Shown: piece after piece, positions 1 through 7,238 of the stretch
How positions within the stretch are numbered: the first letter of the stretch is position 1
Layout of the letters: each line of letters starts with the position of its first letter
Source: Nitrospinaceae bacterium
Lineage (GTDB): Bacteria > UBA8248
Reading direction: 5' to 3'
NCBI GenBank assembly: GCA_018669005.1
Contig: JABJAL010000127.1
Span: 1 to 35,314, forward strand
DNA length: 35,314 nucleotides
Notes under the pieces: generated by a model
The model's database searches: none
What the model was told of the DNA's origin: nothing
The model's input: only the letters and a program-made list of their open reading frames with translations
Made by a program: the position numbers and the translations under genes

Positions 1-11
1 CGAGCCTGAGT

Positions 12-1013
12 CTAGTTGGAGTAGCCTTTTTCTTTCCAGAAGCGCATGGCGCCCGGATGCATCGGTGTTCCGGTTTTCATCACTTTTTTGATGAATGCGC
101 CAGATGTGGCCGCATCCCGCAAGCCAAACTTCCAGGCTTTATGGCCGCTGGTCAGAAACTTTTTGCTCTTCTCGGTGTAGGTGTGCCGCGTGACTTCGTA
201 AACGATGTCGTTGGGCGTGCCCTTGTGCGCAACCAAGAAGACGGAGTGGGATATCGATTTGAACTTCTTGCCCTTCATCCCTTTGTAGACGCTCGCATCC
301 ACGGTCTCTCTTGAATAACCAGGGCTCAACTCCTCGAATTTGTCGCGGAGACTCTCAGGCATGTCCAAAACACGAACGTTGATGCTCCGCGAGGCCCGAA
401 GGACGTGAGGCGAGGGAACAGGATTGTGAATCATGAACACGTCGATCTTTCCGTCAACAAGTGCCCTTGTTGCCGGGCCCCAGCTCATCGCGTCGGCCTG
501 AATTTTCTTTTTGATTCCCATCCAGTTCACGATGTTGTTGGCCATGAAGTAGCCACCACTACCTTTTTTGCCAAGGTTCACCCTTTTACCGAGCATATCG
601 TTGTAGCTTTTAATCTTGCTCTTGGACGGGACTACGAGCTGGAACCAGGAGGTGGCGACAGGTCCGATGGCCCGGATCGATAGGACCTTCTCCTTATTCT
701 TTTTGAAGGGGCCCTTTTGGCGGCGAATGAAGTCGAGGAAGACGGTGCTCGACATGGCAAACTGAGTGCGCCCGGTGCCGATAATGCGGGTGTTGGCGAC
801 AAATCCACCCGTAGGCTGGACCGTCATGTTTACTTTGTCGCTTACTCGATTCACTGCCTCGGCGAGCCCGCCCGAGAGGCGATAGCCGCCCGAGCCTTTG
901 CCGCCAGCAGCGATGGTCATGTTCGCCTTGGCTGCCTCAATCTCCGAGCCAGCGAAGAGCCCAGCCACAAGCAACGTGGCTATGGCAAAACCTGTTTTTG
1001 AAATCATTGACAT
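12..1013 (-). CDS. TAXI-family TRAP transporter solute-binding protein
   Basis: This 333-residue protein is a periplasmic substrate-binding component of a TRAP transporter of the TAXI type, which captures a small organic acid or amino acid and hands it to a fused membrane permease. An N-terminal signal peptide is visible (hydrophobic stretch at about residues 7-22, then SEIEA). It is followed by the family pattern: an opening strand with 'TIAAGG..GSGGYRLSGGLAEAVNR', a Q-P-T-GG-V-N segment near residue 66, and 'GKRVNLGKKGSGGYFMAN' near residue 143. The start is supported by AGGAGG eight bases upstream of the ATG. The permease gene is not present inside the window; it may lie beyond the left edge, downstream of this gene. 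The substrate cannot be told from the sequence. Confidence 0.93.
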   Translation of the reverse strand: MSMISKTGFAIATLLVAGLFAGSEIEAAKANMTIAAGGKGSGGYRLSGGLAEAVNRVSDKVNMTVQPTGGFVANTRIIGTGRTQFAMSSTVFLDFIRRQKGPFKKNKEKVLSIRAIGPVATSWFQLVVPSKSKIKSYNDMLGKRVNLGKKGSGGYFMANNIVNWMGIKKKIQADAMSWGPATRALVDGKIDVFMIHNPVPSPHVLRASRSINVRVLDMPESLRDKFEELSPGYSRETVDASVYKGMKGKKFKSISHSVFLVAHKGTPNDIVYEVTRHTYTEKSKKFLTSGHKAWKFGLRDAATSGAFIKKVMKTGTPMHPGAMRFWKEKGYSN

Positions 1014-1100
1014 TTCTCAAGCCTCCTGTTGAGAGAAAAAAACGGCAAGTTCTGAAACGATACAAATGAAACAAAACAAACGACAAAAAAATTTCTTGGC

Positions 1101-1688
1101 CTATCGGTTGATCGAGGGTAGCGCCACCTCCTCGGAGTTATAGCCGTCCCTGCGGATTCGTTCGGCATGCCATACGGGGTCTACCTGGTCATCATCGCCC
1201 ATCTGCATCATGTCGCAACAAATTTCAATCGCGTTGCCATCGGGGTCGCAAAAATACATGGCCCGATTCTCGCCGGGCGAGCCGTCACCCTCGGGGTGTG
1301 TTGGGCTGTGGACCAGAGGTCCCCTGACGAATTCGACATTTTTTGATTTTAGGTATTCAACCCACTCGTTGAACTCACCCTTGCCGTCCACGGCGAAGGC
1401 GAAGTGGTGGAGCCCATAATTCATCAGCGCCCGGGAGTTCTCGGCAGGGGGCTGATTGGGGAGAATGTATTCTGCGCCAATTTCGGTGAGATTGACGACG
1501 TGATGCTCGTTCGAGCAGGAAATGAAGCGCACGCGCCGGGTGAAGCCAAAACTGGTCTTATCCGGGTCCAATTGATCGACATGCTCGATAACCCGGAAGC
1601 CCATGATGCCCACATAGAATTCAAGGGATTTCTCAAGATCGCGCACTTTGAGGGCGATGTGTTGCATTCGGCTGAGTTTCGGGGGCAT
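1101..1688 (-). CDS. VOC-superfamily protein (glyoxalase/extradiol dioxygenase-like)
   Basis: This 195-residue protein has the vicinal-oxygen-chelate fold: paired beta-alpha-beta-beta-beta modules that bind a divalent metal. The N-terminal module starts 'MQHIALKVRDLEKSLEFY', giving the first His ligand. The second module contains 'LHHFAFAV' (second His), and 'FCDPDGNAIEIC' near the C-terminus supplies the usual Glu ligand. Such proteins are glyoxalases, ring-cleaving dioxygenases or isomerases, and the sequence does not decide which. AGGAGA seven bases before the ATG supports the start. It lies after YciI and a strong terminator, so it probably has its own promoter in 1690-1820. Confidence 0.9.
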   Translation of the reverse strand: MPPKLSRMQHIALKVRDLEKSLEFYVGIMGFRVIEHVDQLDPDKTSFGFTRRVRFISCSNEHHVVNLTEIGAEYILPNQPPAENSRALMNYGLHHFAFAVDGKGEFNEWVEYLKSKNVEFVRGPLVHSPTHPEGDGSPGENRAMYFCDPDGNAIEICCDMMQMGDDDQVDPVWHAERIRRDGYNSEEVALPSINR

Positions 1689-1820
1689 GCACTTTCTCCT
1701 GGCAGGCTAAAAGTGCCTGCGCGTATGCCAAATAAATGTTTATGAACTGTGGCGTAAAGTACCATTTGGGGGCGGGTCGATCAAATTTTATTTTCAGCAC
1801 CGTTTTTCGATGTAGAGAGC

Positions 1821-1857
1821 AAAAAAAAACGCGCCAGGAAACGGCTCCCGGCGCGTT
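1821..1857 (-). terminator. Rho-independent terminator after the YciI gene
   Basis: Read on the minus strand, an 8-bp perfect outer stem (AACGCGCC/GGCGCGTT) is extended by a G-T pair and GGA/TCC, with a 6-base loop. A run of nine T follows. It lies 13 bases after the YciI stop codon and separates it from the VOC gene. Confidence 0.87.
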
Positions 1858-1870
1858 GAAACATAAACTT

Positions 1871-2239
1871 TTAGTCAGTCGGGGGGTAGTAGTGAGGATT
1901 GTCCACCTCGTTGCCGTTGAGCACGACTTTGAGGCCGACGCCCAGGTAGGAACTCTCGTTGAGGCTCCAGCGTTTGAGCGTGTACTCACGCAAGCCCTTG
2001 ATGTGAAAAGGGTCGGTGTCGGCGTGAGAGCGGGCCTCGGCGGCGGTATCGGCGACGATGAAATACATGCCCGCCACGGGGGGACCCTCGGTGTCGGGGT
2101 CAAAGACCGGACCCGCGCCGAGGAGTTTGTCAGAATTCTGGTTTTCAAACTGCCACAGAAGGTGATCCTTGCGCGCGGCTATTAAGTCATCGTGAGTCGC
2201 GCCCTCGGTTGTTGTCGAGTAGACCCAGAATAGCGGCAT
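1871..2239 (-). CDS. YciI family protein
   Basis: This 122-residue protein belongs to the YciI/DGPF ferredoxin-like fold family. Visible landmarks are an N-terminal beta strand (MPLFWVYSTT), an Arg/His segment (ARKDHLLWQFENQ), a 'LLGAGPVFDPDTEGPPVAGMYF' strand-turn-strand, and a helix 'AEARSHADTDPFHIKGL' with the family's D-P-(F)-H motif. Family members are small, possibly enzymatic proteins of largely unknown activity. GGAGG upstream (GGGAGGAAATTGGAAA before the ATG) fixes the start. It is monocistronic: a terminator follows at once. Confidence 0.87.
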   Translation of the reverse strand: MPLFWVYSTTTEGATHDDLIAARKDHLLWQFENQNSDKLLGAGPVFDPDTEGPPVAGMYFIVADTAAEARSHADTDPFHIKGLREYTLKRWSLNESSYLGVGLKVVLNGNEVDNPHYYPPTD

Positions 2240-2275
2240 TTTCCAATTTCCTCCCGTATGAAGTTCTAGTGGCCG

Positions 2276-2307
2276 AAAAAAGGGGCCGCGGCGATAACCG
2301 CAGCCCC
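2276..2307 (-). terminator. Rho-independent terminator of the tRNA-Asn gene
   Basis: On the minus strand GGGGCTGCGG pairs with CCGCGGCCCC (10 bp with one T-G pair) around the loop TTATCG, and six T follow. It begins 12 bases after the tRNA CCA end, so it ends the tRNA transcript. Confidence 0.88.
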
Positions 2308-2318
2308 ATGAAATATTT

Positions 2319-2394
2319 TGGCTCCGGCGGTAGGACTCGAACCTACAACAAGTCGGTTAACAGCCGACTGCTCTGCCAATTGAGCTACGCCGGA
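2319..2394 (-). tRNA. tRNA-Asn (anticodon GTT)
   Basis: A complete 76-nt cloverleaf is visible on the minus strand: acceptor TCCGGCG/CGCCGGA, D arm GCTC/GAGC, anticodon arm GTCGG-CTGTTAA-CCGAC with anticodon GTT, and T arm GTAGG-TTCGAGT-CCTAC. The discriminator is G, as expected for Asn, and a genomically encoded CCA follows (2321-2319). Confidence 0.97.
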
Positions 2395-2462
2395 TCAATG
2401 GGGTGGCGCTGCAATGCTGAAAGATAGCGCCACCGTCTTATAGGTGGCCTCTCGCCGGGTTG

Positions 2463-2750
2463 TCAAGACTTCTCCGGGGTATCGGGCGGCAGATTGAGTA
2501 GCTTGAAGAGCATAGCCCCTACCACCGGCACCGATAGCAGGGCTGATCCAAGAAATAGCGCCCCCGTCCAGGCCCAAAAGCCCATCTCAACCCGCGAAAT
2601 CCATGCACCCGGCCCGCTCAGGAACCAACCCCCCAAGATGGCGAAAAGGGTGTTGAAGGCAAAAACCCCGGCGACAAGCCGCCCCGCAATCAGGCGGCGG
2701 CGCGCAACCGACGTGGGCAGGCTAGACGTTGTTTCCTTGGGTGTGCTCAT
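2463..2750 (-). CDS. small two-helix membrane protein of unknown function
   Basis: This 95-residue protein is not recognised. After a basic, Ser/Thr-rich N-terminus (residues 1-20) there are two hydrophobic helices at about residues 25-46 and 56-85, with the loop 'LSGPGAWISRVEMG' between them. This fits an inner-membrane protein with two spans. AGGAG five bases before its ATG and only 21 bases from the stop of the upstream UGA-containing redoxin suggest that the two are co-transcribed. It could be an accessory membrane partner of the redoxin, but that is only inferred from the neighbourhood. It has no cysteines. Confidence 0.75.
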   Translation of the reverse strand: MSTPKETTSSLPTSVARRRLIAGRLVAGVFAFNTLFAILGGWFLSGPGAWISRVEMGFWAWTGALFLGSALLSVPVVGAMLFKLLNLPPDTPEKS

Positions 2751-2771
2751 CGGGGCTCCTTCCTGGAGGCT

Positions 2772-3296
2772 CTACTCGGCCAGCAGTTTTTTGATCATTT
2801 CCTCGGTTTGGGCGTGATTTCCCTCACCGATTGTCTTAAAGCGGACTATCCCCTTTTTGTCAATCAGGTACTTCGTCGGCCAGTAGCGGTTGTGGTAGGC
2901 CCGCCAGTTCACATGATCGTTGTCCATTACCACCGGGTAGGGGACGTTCAGCCGTTTGATGGCTTTTTTAACGTTTGCCACCTTTTTCTCGAAGGCGAAT
3001 TCGGGGGCGTGGTTGCTGATGACGACAAGGCCTTTATCTTTGAAGCGCTCGTACCACGAGCGTGTCGCCGGGATCTCCCGGACGCAGTTGATTCAGCCAA
3101 AGGTCCACATTTTGAGCAAGATGACCTTCCCTTTGAGGTTTTTTATCTTAAGGGGGCCGCTGTTGAGCCAGGGCCCCGCCACCAGTTCAGGGGCAAGCGC
3201 GCCGGATTTGAGACCCGCACCGCTGGCGTGGAAAAAACCCGCAGAGAGCGCGGCCAGGACTATGACCAGAGCCAATTGAGCAGATCGCAATTTCAT
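2772..3296 (-). CDS. extracytoplasmic thioredoxin-fold selenoprotein (redoxin/TlpA-DipZ-like) with in-frame UGA
   Basis: Read through the TGA at 3095-3093, this is one continuous 174-residue redoxin. An N-terminal signal peptide (MKLRSAQLALVIVLAALSAG) is followed by the strand 'GKVILLKMW' and the active site WTFGUINC, with U at residue 68 and the resolving Cys at 71. Then come 'LVVISNHAPEFAFEK', 'YPVVMDNDHVNWRAY', the cis-Pro region 'YWPTKYLIDKKGIVRF', and 'IGEGNHAQTEEMIKKLLAE'. These match, in order, the DipZ C-terminal/TlpA-like redoxins, where the active site is W-T-x-x-C-I-N-C. The UGA therefore replaces exactly the nucleophilic Cys of CxxC. The likely role is thiol-disulfide or peroxide reduction outside the cytoplasm. 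The start is chosen at 3296 because GAGGGGG precedes it and the signal peptide begins there. A plain gene-caller would split it into 3093-3359 and 2772-2981. The alternative, a nonsense mutation, is less likely given the codon identity, position and downstream hairpin. Confidence 0.86.
3060..3085 (-). promoter_or_regulatory. candidate bacterial SECIS hairpin of the redoxin
   Basis: On the transcript, CCGGG-AGAU-CCCGG forms a perfect 5-bp stem with a 4-base loop carrying G at position 2. GCGU/ACGC below it can extend the stem across a 4-base 3' bulge. The apical loop begins 16 bases after the UGA, at the lower edge of the spacing known for bacterial SECIS elements. The folding was done by eye only. 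Confidence 0.55.
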
Positions 3297-3492
3297 ACCA
3301 TTATCCCCCTCTCGATTTATTACCCTTGTTGAGTAGGCTAACTTAAAAGGCGTTAGCATTGAATGCCGGTGGACAGGGTGCCCCCATGGGCAAACATGCC
3401 TCGCCGGGCTATCATTGGAACAGTGACTTGTTCAAATCTTTAATGTTATTTCGAAATCGTTTCGTTCATTTATCTAAAAGGAGAGATTCGAC

Positions 3493-3831
3493 ATGCAAGC
3501 CTATAATTGGAACGACATTCCCGGACATAAAAAAGAGGACCGCGTTCAGCGTGTGGTGGCGGGAGCGAACATGACCGTTCTTCAGCAGACGCTTTTGCCA
3601 AACATGAAGCCGAATCCGCATAAGCATGACTGGGAGCAGATGAGTATTGTTCTCGCGGGCAAGGCGAAATTCACCTGCATGGGCAAAGAAGTCATCATGG
3701 GCCCCGGCGGTGTGGTGGTTTTTCCGCCGAACGAGATTCACTGCACCGAACTCGTCGACGGCGAGGCGCTTTTTGTCGAGGAAATTTTTGCGCCAGGCGT
3801 TGATCGGCTAAACGAGATTGCGGCCAAGTAG
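3493..3831 (+). CDS. cupin-domain protein
   Basis: This 112-residue single-domain cupin has cupin motif 1 at about residues 37-57 (NPHKHDWEQMSIVLAGKAKF, with the metal ligands H43, H45 and Glu) and cupin motif 2 at about residues 71-90 (GPGGVVVFPPNEIHCTEL, with the final His ligand). Small cupins of this kind bind a metal and act as isomerases, dioxygenases or ligand sensors; no substrate can be assigned. A purine-rich Shine-Dalgarno (AAAAGGAGAG) sits about 9 bases before the ATG. It lies 30 bases before the ABC ATPase on the same strand, so the two may be co-transcribed. Confidence 0.88.
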   Translation: MQAYNWNDIPGHKKEDRVQRVVAGANMTVLQQTLLPNMKPNPHKHDWEQMSIVLAGKAKFTCMGKEVIMGPGGVVVFPPNEIHCTELVDGEALFVEEIFAPGVDRLNEIAAK

Positions 3832-3861
3832 ACTGAGCCCGCCGGGCAAAGGGAGAGTGGT

Positions 3862-4644
3862 TTGTCCAACCGCCTGACGATTGTAGGCCTGAGAAAAAAC
3901 TTCGGCCCCGTAGTGGCCGTGGACGGGCTATCGCTCGCCATCGAGGATGGTGAGTTGATGGTCCTCGTGGGTCCCACCGGTTGCGGCAAGAGTACGCTTC
4001 TTAGGCTAATTTCTGGGCTAGAGCATCCCGATGCGGGGCACGTCTATCTCGACGGCGAGCGGGTGAATGATTTGCCAGTTGGCCGCCGGGGGATTCAACT
4101 CGTTTTTCAAAGCTATGCACTTTGGCCCCACATGCAGGTATTCAGCGAGAAACGATGGAGCAATCTTGGTTTTGCGCCCAAGCTCCGGCGTTGGCTACCC
4201 GAGGCAATCGCGCGGCGGATTCGTGATGTGATGGGGCGGGTTGGCATCGATGAAAATCTCATCGAGCGTCGCCCGAACCAGCTAAGCGCCGGTCAACAGC
4301 AAAAAGTGGCCATAGGCCGGGCCATAGCTGTTCCGCCCCGCGTGTTTCTACTCGATGAGCCAATGGCGAATATCGATCCCGTCTCGAAGCGCCAAGTGCG
4401 GGGCGAACTTCGCCGGGTACACGATGAACTGGGGGCGACGACTCTTCTCGTTACCCACGATTTAAATGACGCCAGTCTCCTTGCCGACCGCATCGCCATC
4501 ATGCGCGAGGGGAAAATTATTCAAGTGGACACTCTTGAAAATCTCATGCGCTCGCCAGTTGACGACTTTGTCGCGGATTTTTTTGCGTCTTTTGATGTCG
4601 GACGTCCGAAATTTCGGAAAAGTGCGGGCCGGGCCGAGGAGTAA
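3862..4644 (+). CDS. ABC transporter ATP-binding protein (sugar/polyamine/iron-type importer ATPase)
   Basis: This 260-residue nucleotide-binding domain has Walker A GPTGCGKST (37-45), the Q-loop at VFQSY (81-85), an ABC signature LSAGQQQ (141-147, with A replacing the usual second G), Walker B VFLLDEP (161-167), the D-loop ANIDP and the H-loop LLVTHD (195-200). It ends soon after the catalytic core, so it lacks most of the C-terminal TOBE regulatory domain seen in the 350-residue MalK/UgpC/PotA group it resembles. It starts with TTG, preceded by GGGAG. The stretch after Walker B's partner helix ('HMQVFSEKRWSNLGF') departs from the usual 'HM(T/S)V.eNi.fgl'. No permease or binding protein is adjacent, so it is an orphan ATPase here. 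Confidence 0.9.
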   Translation: MSNRLTIVGLRKNFGPVVAVDGLSLAIEDGELMVLVGPTGCGKSTLLRLISGLEHPDAGHVYLDGERVNDLPVGRRGIQLVFQSYALWPHMQVFSEKRWSNLGFAPKLRRWLPEAIARRIRDVMGRVGIDENLIERRPNQLSAGQQQKVAIGRAIAVPPRVFLLDEPMANIDPVSKRQVRGELRRVHDELGATTLLVTHDLNDASLLADRIAIMREGKIIQVDTLENLMRSPVDDFVADFFASFDVGRPKFRKSAGRAEE

Positions 4645-4696
4645 CGCCAGCTTATCGTAAGAGTATCCCATCGATATAAGAATACCCGGATGAAAT

Positions 4697-5527
4697 TTAT
4701 TCGCCCTCAGGTGAGGCGAGGAAGCGCCGCCAGGCTGCCCAGTATTCGGGGCCGCCTGCACGGTAGGTGTCGTTGTGGCCAGCCCCGATGATACTGAAAA
4801 AGCGCTTGGGCTCGGGGGCGAGGTCAAAGATGGTTTGCCCCTGAGAAAAGGGGATTATTTCATCGGCGCTGCCGTGGAGGATGAATACGGGCATCTTGAT
4901 TTTTGGAATGAGCGCTGCGGTGTCGAATTTTTGGCTGATTAGCAGGCTCACCGGTAGGATGGGGAGCATTTTACGCCCCATGGCGAGAAGACTCTCGAAA
5001 GGCGACTCAAGAATAAGCCCGCGCGCCTCGTGGTTCTCGGCCGCCAGATTGACCATCACGGCTGCGCCGAGTGAGCGCCCGAAGAGAAAAATACGCTCTG
5101 GTGGAATGCGCTCCCGCAACCAGGCGTAGGCGGAGCGCGCGTCGTCGTAGAGCCCTTCCTCGGTCGGTCGGCCCTCGCTAAGGCCATAGCCTCGGTAGTC
5201 GAAAAGAAAAATGCCCGCGCCCAACTCACGGCGGATGAAAGCGATGTTCTCAGTCCGATGCGACAGGTTGCCCGCGTTGCCGTGGGCCCAGAGAATGACC
5301 GGTCCACCGGGCCGGGCGGGTTCAACGTACCAGCCATGAAGTTTCGTCCCGTCCGCGGCCCTGAAGTGGATGTCCTCGAACGGCACGCCATGAGCCTCAG
5401 GCGTCACTTCTATCGTCCGGTAGGGATGATAGAGAAGAAAATTTTCTAAAAACCCTAAAAAAAACATAAAAACGACCGTTAAAATTGTGTAAGAAATAAT
5501 ATGGTGGTGTTGCCGTATACGTCGCAA
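4697..5527 (-). CDS. membrane-anchored alpha/beta hydrolase (BEM46/ABHD13-like)
   Basis: This 276-residue serine hydrolase starts with one hydrophobic anchor (about residues 11-31). The alpha/beta-hydrolase core follows: the oxyanion region 'VILWAHGNAGNLSHR', then 'FLFDYRGYGLSEGRP', and the nucleophile elbow GRSLGA (Ser at about 149). The acid is in 'ILHGSADEIIP' and the catalytic His is in 'GAGHNDTY' near the C-terminus. This order is that of the BEM46/ABHD13 group, often membrane-bound esterases or lipases of unknown substrate. It is convergent with the ABC ATPase gene. The initiator ATG has no strong Shine-Dalgarno, so the exact start is less certain than the rest. Confidence 0.92.
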   Translation of the reverse strand: MRRIRQHHHIISYTILTVVFMFFLGFLENFLLYHPYRTIEVTPEAHGVPFEDIHFRAADGTKLHGWYVEPARPGGPVILWAHGNAGNLSHRTENIAFIRRELGAGIFLFDYRGYGLSEGRPTEEGLYDDARSAYAWLRERIPPERIFLFGRSLGAAVMVNLAAENHEARGLILESPFESLLAMGRKMLPILPVSLLISQKFDTAALIPKIKMPVFILHGSADEIIPFSQGQTIFDLAPEPKRFFSIIGAGHNDTYRAGGPEYWAAWRRFLASPEGE

Positions 5528-5766
5528 ATTACCACCTCGCCTGTTGTAGGCTGGCCAAAGTCAGCGCCTACAGTGAATTTTGTCTCCTATGAGCCTATTT
5601 TGACGCCTTCGTTCTCATTTTATTAATGTTATATCTAATCGGACCCGAGCCACCACCACGGTTTCATTTTTTTCCTTGCCTCCGCTAATATCTAGCCTCT
5701 CGCTTGGCAGAGCGCCATCTGCCGGGGCATTTGATAATAGGTGCTTAGATAGAAGGGATGAGCCGC

Positions 5767-6450
5767 ATGTCCGATAATACGACAATAGAGATTTTCCACG
5801 AATACCATTGACCGTGGGCCTACCTAGCCGCGGCGCGGCTGGACCATGTTATTGGGGAATTTGGGGGCAAGATCACGATCCGTTGGCGGGCCTTCTCGCT
5901 TGAGCACATCAACAAGCGCTCGGCGCCCCGACATATTGTTGATCAGGAGTGGCCCCTTATCGCTGTCCAAGAGCCACTGTGCCGATGCAAGGGCTGGCCG
6001 CATGAGGCGTATCTCAAGACCACTCTCTTGGCGTTCGAGGCATACGAGAGTGCTTATCGTCAGGACACTGAAAAAGCGCGCGTATTTGACCTCGCTATTC
6101 GGCGCGCTTTTTTCTGGGAGGGTCGGCGGATTGACGAGCCGGGTGTGCTACAGGAGATCGCCGCCGAGTCAGGACTCGACCCGGCGCCCATAGGGGCCGA
6201 TCTTGAGACAAGAAAAAACGAGCAAATCATTGTTGACGACTACCAGGAAGCGATGCGCCTGCGCGATGAGGAGGGGCTACACATGACCAGTCCCACGCTT
6301 TTTCTTGCCTCGGGCGAGGTGGTTTACAACCCGTATGCTTCCGAAAAGAAAATCGAGAACGGTAAGATCACCGAGGTGTATCCGCCTTCGGCTTACGGCG
6401 AGGCGGTTTATGAAGGTTTTCGAGACATTTTGAAGAGGGCGCTGGCTTAA
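5767..6450 (+). CDS. DsbA/FrnE-family selenoprotein with in-frame UGA at the redox Cys
   Basis: Read through the TGA at 5809-5811, the gene encodes 227 residues of a DsbA-like thioredoxin fold of the FrnE/HCCA-isomerase type. The first strand IEIFHEYH leads directly into U15-P-W-A-Y, where relatives have C-P-W-(C/A)-Y, so the UGA replaces the N-terminal active-site Cys. There is no second active-site Cys (A18). The alpha-helical insert, 'IRWRAFSLEHI' and the cis-Pro strand 'MTSPTLFLASGEVVYNPY' follow in the same frame to the TAA. The ATG at 5767 is preferred: AGAAGGG lies nine bases before it, whereas an in-frame ATG at 5758 abuts that site. The protein has no signal peptide and so is probably cytoplasmic. 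It may catalyse glutathione- or thiol-dependent reduction. A gene-caller would see only 6028-6450. Confidence 0.86.
5824..5842 (+). promoter_or_regulatory. candidate bacterial SECIS hairpin of the DsbA-like gene
   Basis: AGCCGC and GCGGCU form a perfect 6-bp stem around the loop GGC, extended by U-G and C-G. The stem starts 12-14 bases after the UGA and the loop begins about 20 bases after it, starting with G. These are the features reported for bacterial SECIS elements. The folding was done by eye only. Confidence 0.55.
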
Positions 6451-6514
6451 GCGCGCCTCTATTCATACGGGCAGAGGAGTGGCCTCCCCCCCCCGGCGTT
6501 GGAGACACTGAATC

Positions 6515-7222
6515 GTGGCTGAAAATTTTGTGGAAGGTGTATTTGAGGAAGAAAAAGTTCTGACAGGTGGGCTGCGCGAGAGCATCAAGTATTGGGTGAA
6601 GATGGACGGGGAGGCTTATGTCCTCGAATATCTGCGCCTCGATGGCGCCTCGACGGGTATGGAGGCCGAGCGGCTCTCGGAGGCGGATTTTCAAAAACGT
6701 TTCTCGAAGACCGAAGAGAAGGAGCCCGAGGAGGAAAAGACCCCTGAGGAGGAGGAGCGCGATAAACTGGTGCGCCTTGGCGAGATTCACATGGAGAAAA
6801 ATGAGTTCCACAGCGCCGAGTATGAATTTAAAAATGCCCTCAAGGTGGATGAGAGTAGCGTCAAGGCGAGCCTCGGTCTTGGGCAGTCGTTCGTTGGCCA
6901 AGGGAAAATAGAGGAAGCCAAGGAGGTTTTCTCCGCGCTAGGTGAGAACGAGGAACTCTACAAGGAAGAGAATAAGCACACCTTTAACGAACTGGGAATA
7001 TCGCTCCGCAAGCAGGAAATGTACGATGAGGCGGTCAAGAACTATCACCGAGCAATTCAACTTGATACCGACGATCCGGTTCTCCACTATAACCTTTCCC
7101 TCGCCCTCTACCACTCGGGGCAAATGGCGACGGCCAAGAAATTTCTTAGCTCCGCGATCGAAATGGATGGCAAGTTTGAGGACGCCAAAAAACTTTTGAA
7201 ACTCATTGAATCGAAGGTTTGA
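6515..7222 (+). CDS. tetratricopeptide-repeat protein
   Basis: This 235-residue protein starts with GTG, with TTGGAG about ten bases upstream. Residues 1-65 form a small beta-rich N-terminal domain (VFEEEKVLTGGLRESIKYWV..DGEAYVLEYLRL). A highly charged Glu/Lys linker follows (about 66-85), and then at least three TPR units: 'LVRLGEIHMEKNEFHSAEYEFKNALKVD', 'FNELGISLRKQEMYDEAVKNYHRAIQLD' and 'LHYNLSLALYHSGQMATAKKFLSSAIEMD'. TPRs are protein-protein docking scaffolds; the partner is unknown. The N-terminal module could be PilZ-like or ligand-binding, but no diagnostic motif is visible. It lies 64 bases after the DsbA-like gene on the same strand and may be read with it. Confidence 0.86.
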   Translation: MAENFVEGVFEEEKVLTGGLRESIKYWVKMDGEAYVLEYLRLDGASTGMEAERLSEADFQKRFSKTEEKEPEEEKTPEEEERDKLVRLGEIHMEKNEFHSAEYEFKNALKVDESSVKASLGLGQSFVGQGKIEEAKEVFSALGENEELYKEENKHTFNELGISLRKQEMYDEAVKNYHRAIQLDTDDPVLHYNLSLALYHSGQMATAKKFLSSAIEMDGKFEDAKKLLKLIESKV

Positions 7223-7238
7223 CCCGGACCCATAACCG

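Noticed and set aside
3093-3359. Separate 88-residue protein ending at the TGA
   Set aside because: The frame continues after TGA as the rest of the same redoxin, so the stop is better read as selenocysteine and the start moves to 3296.
6028-6450. Separate 140-residue DsbA-like protein starting at TTG 6028
   Set aside because: Family sequence extends upstream in the same frame through the UGA to 5767; 6028 has no ribosome site and starts mid-domain.
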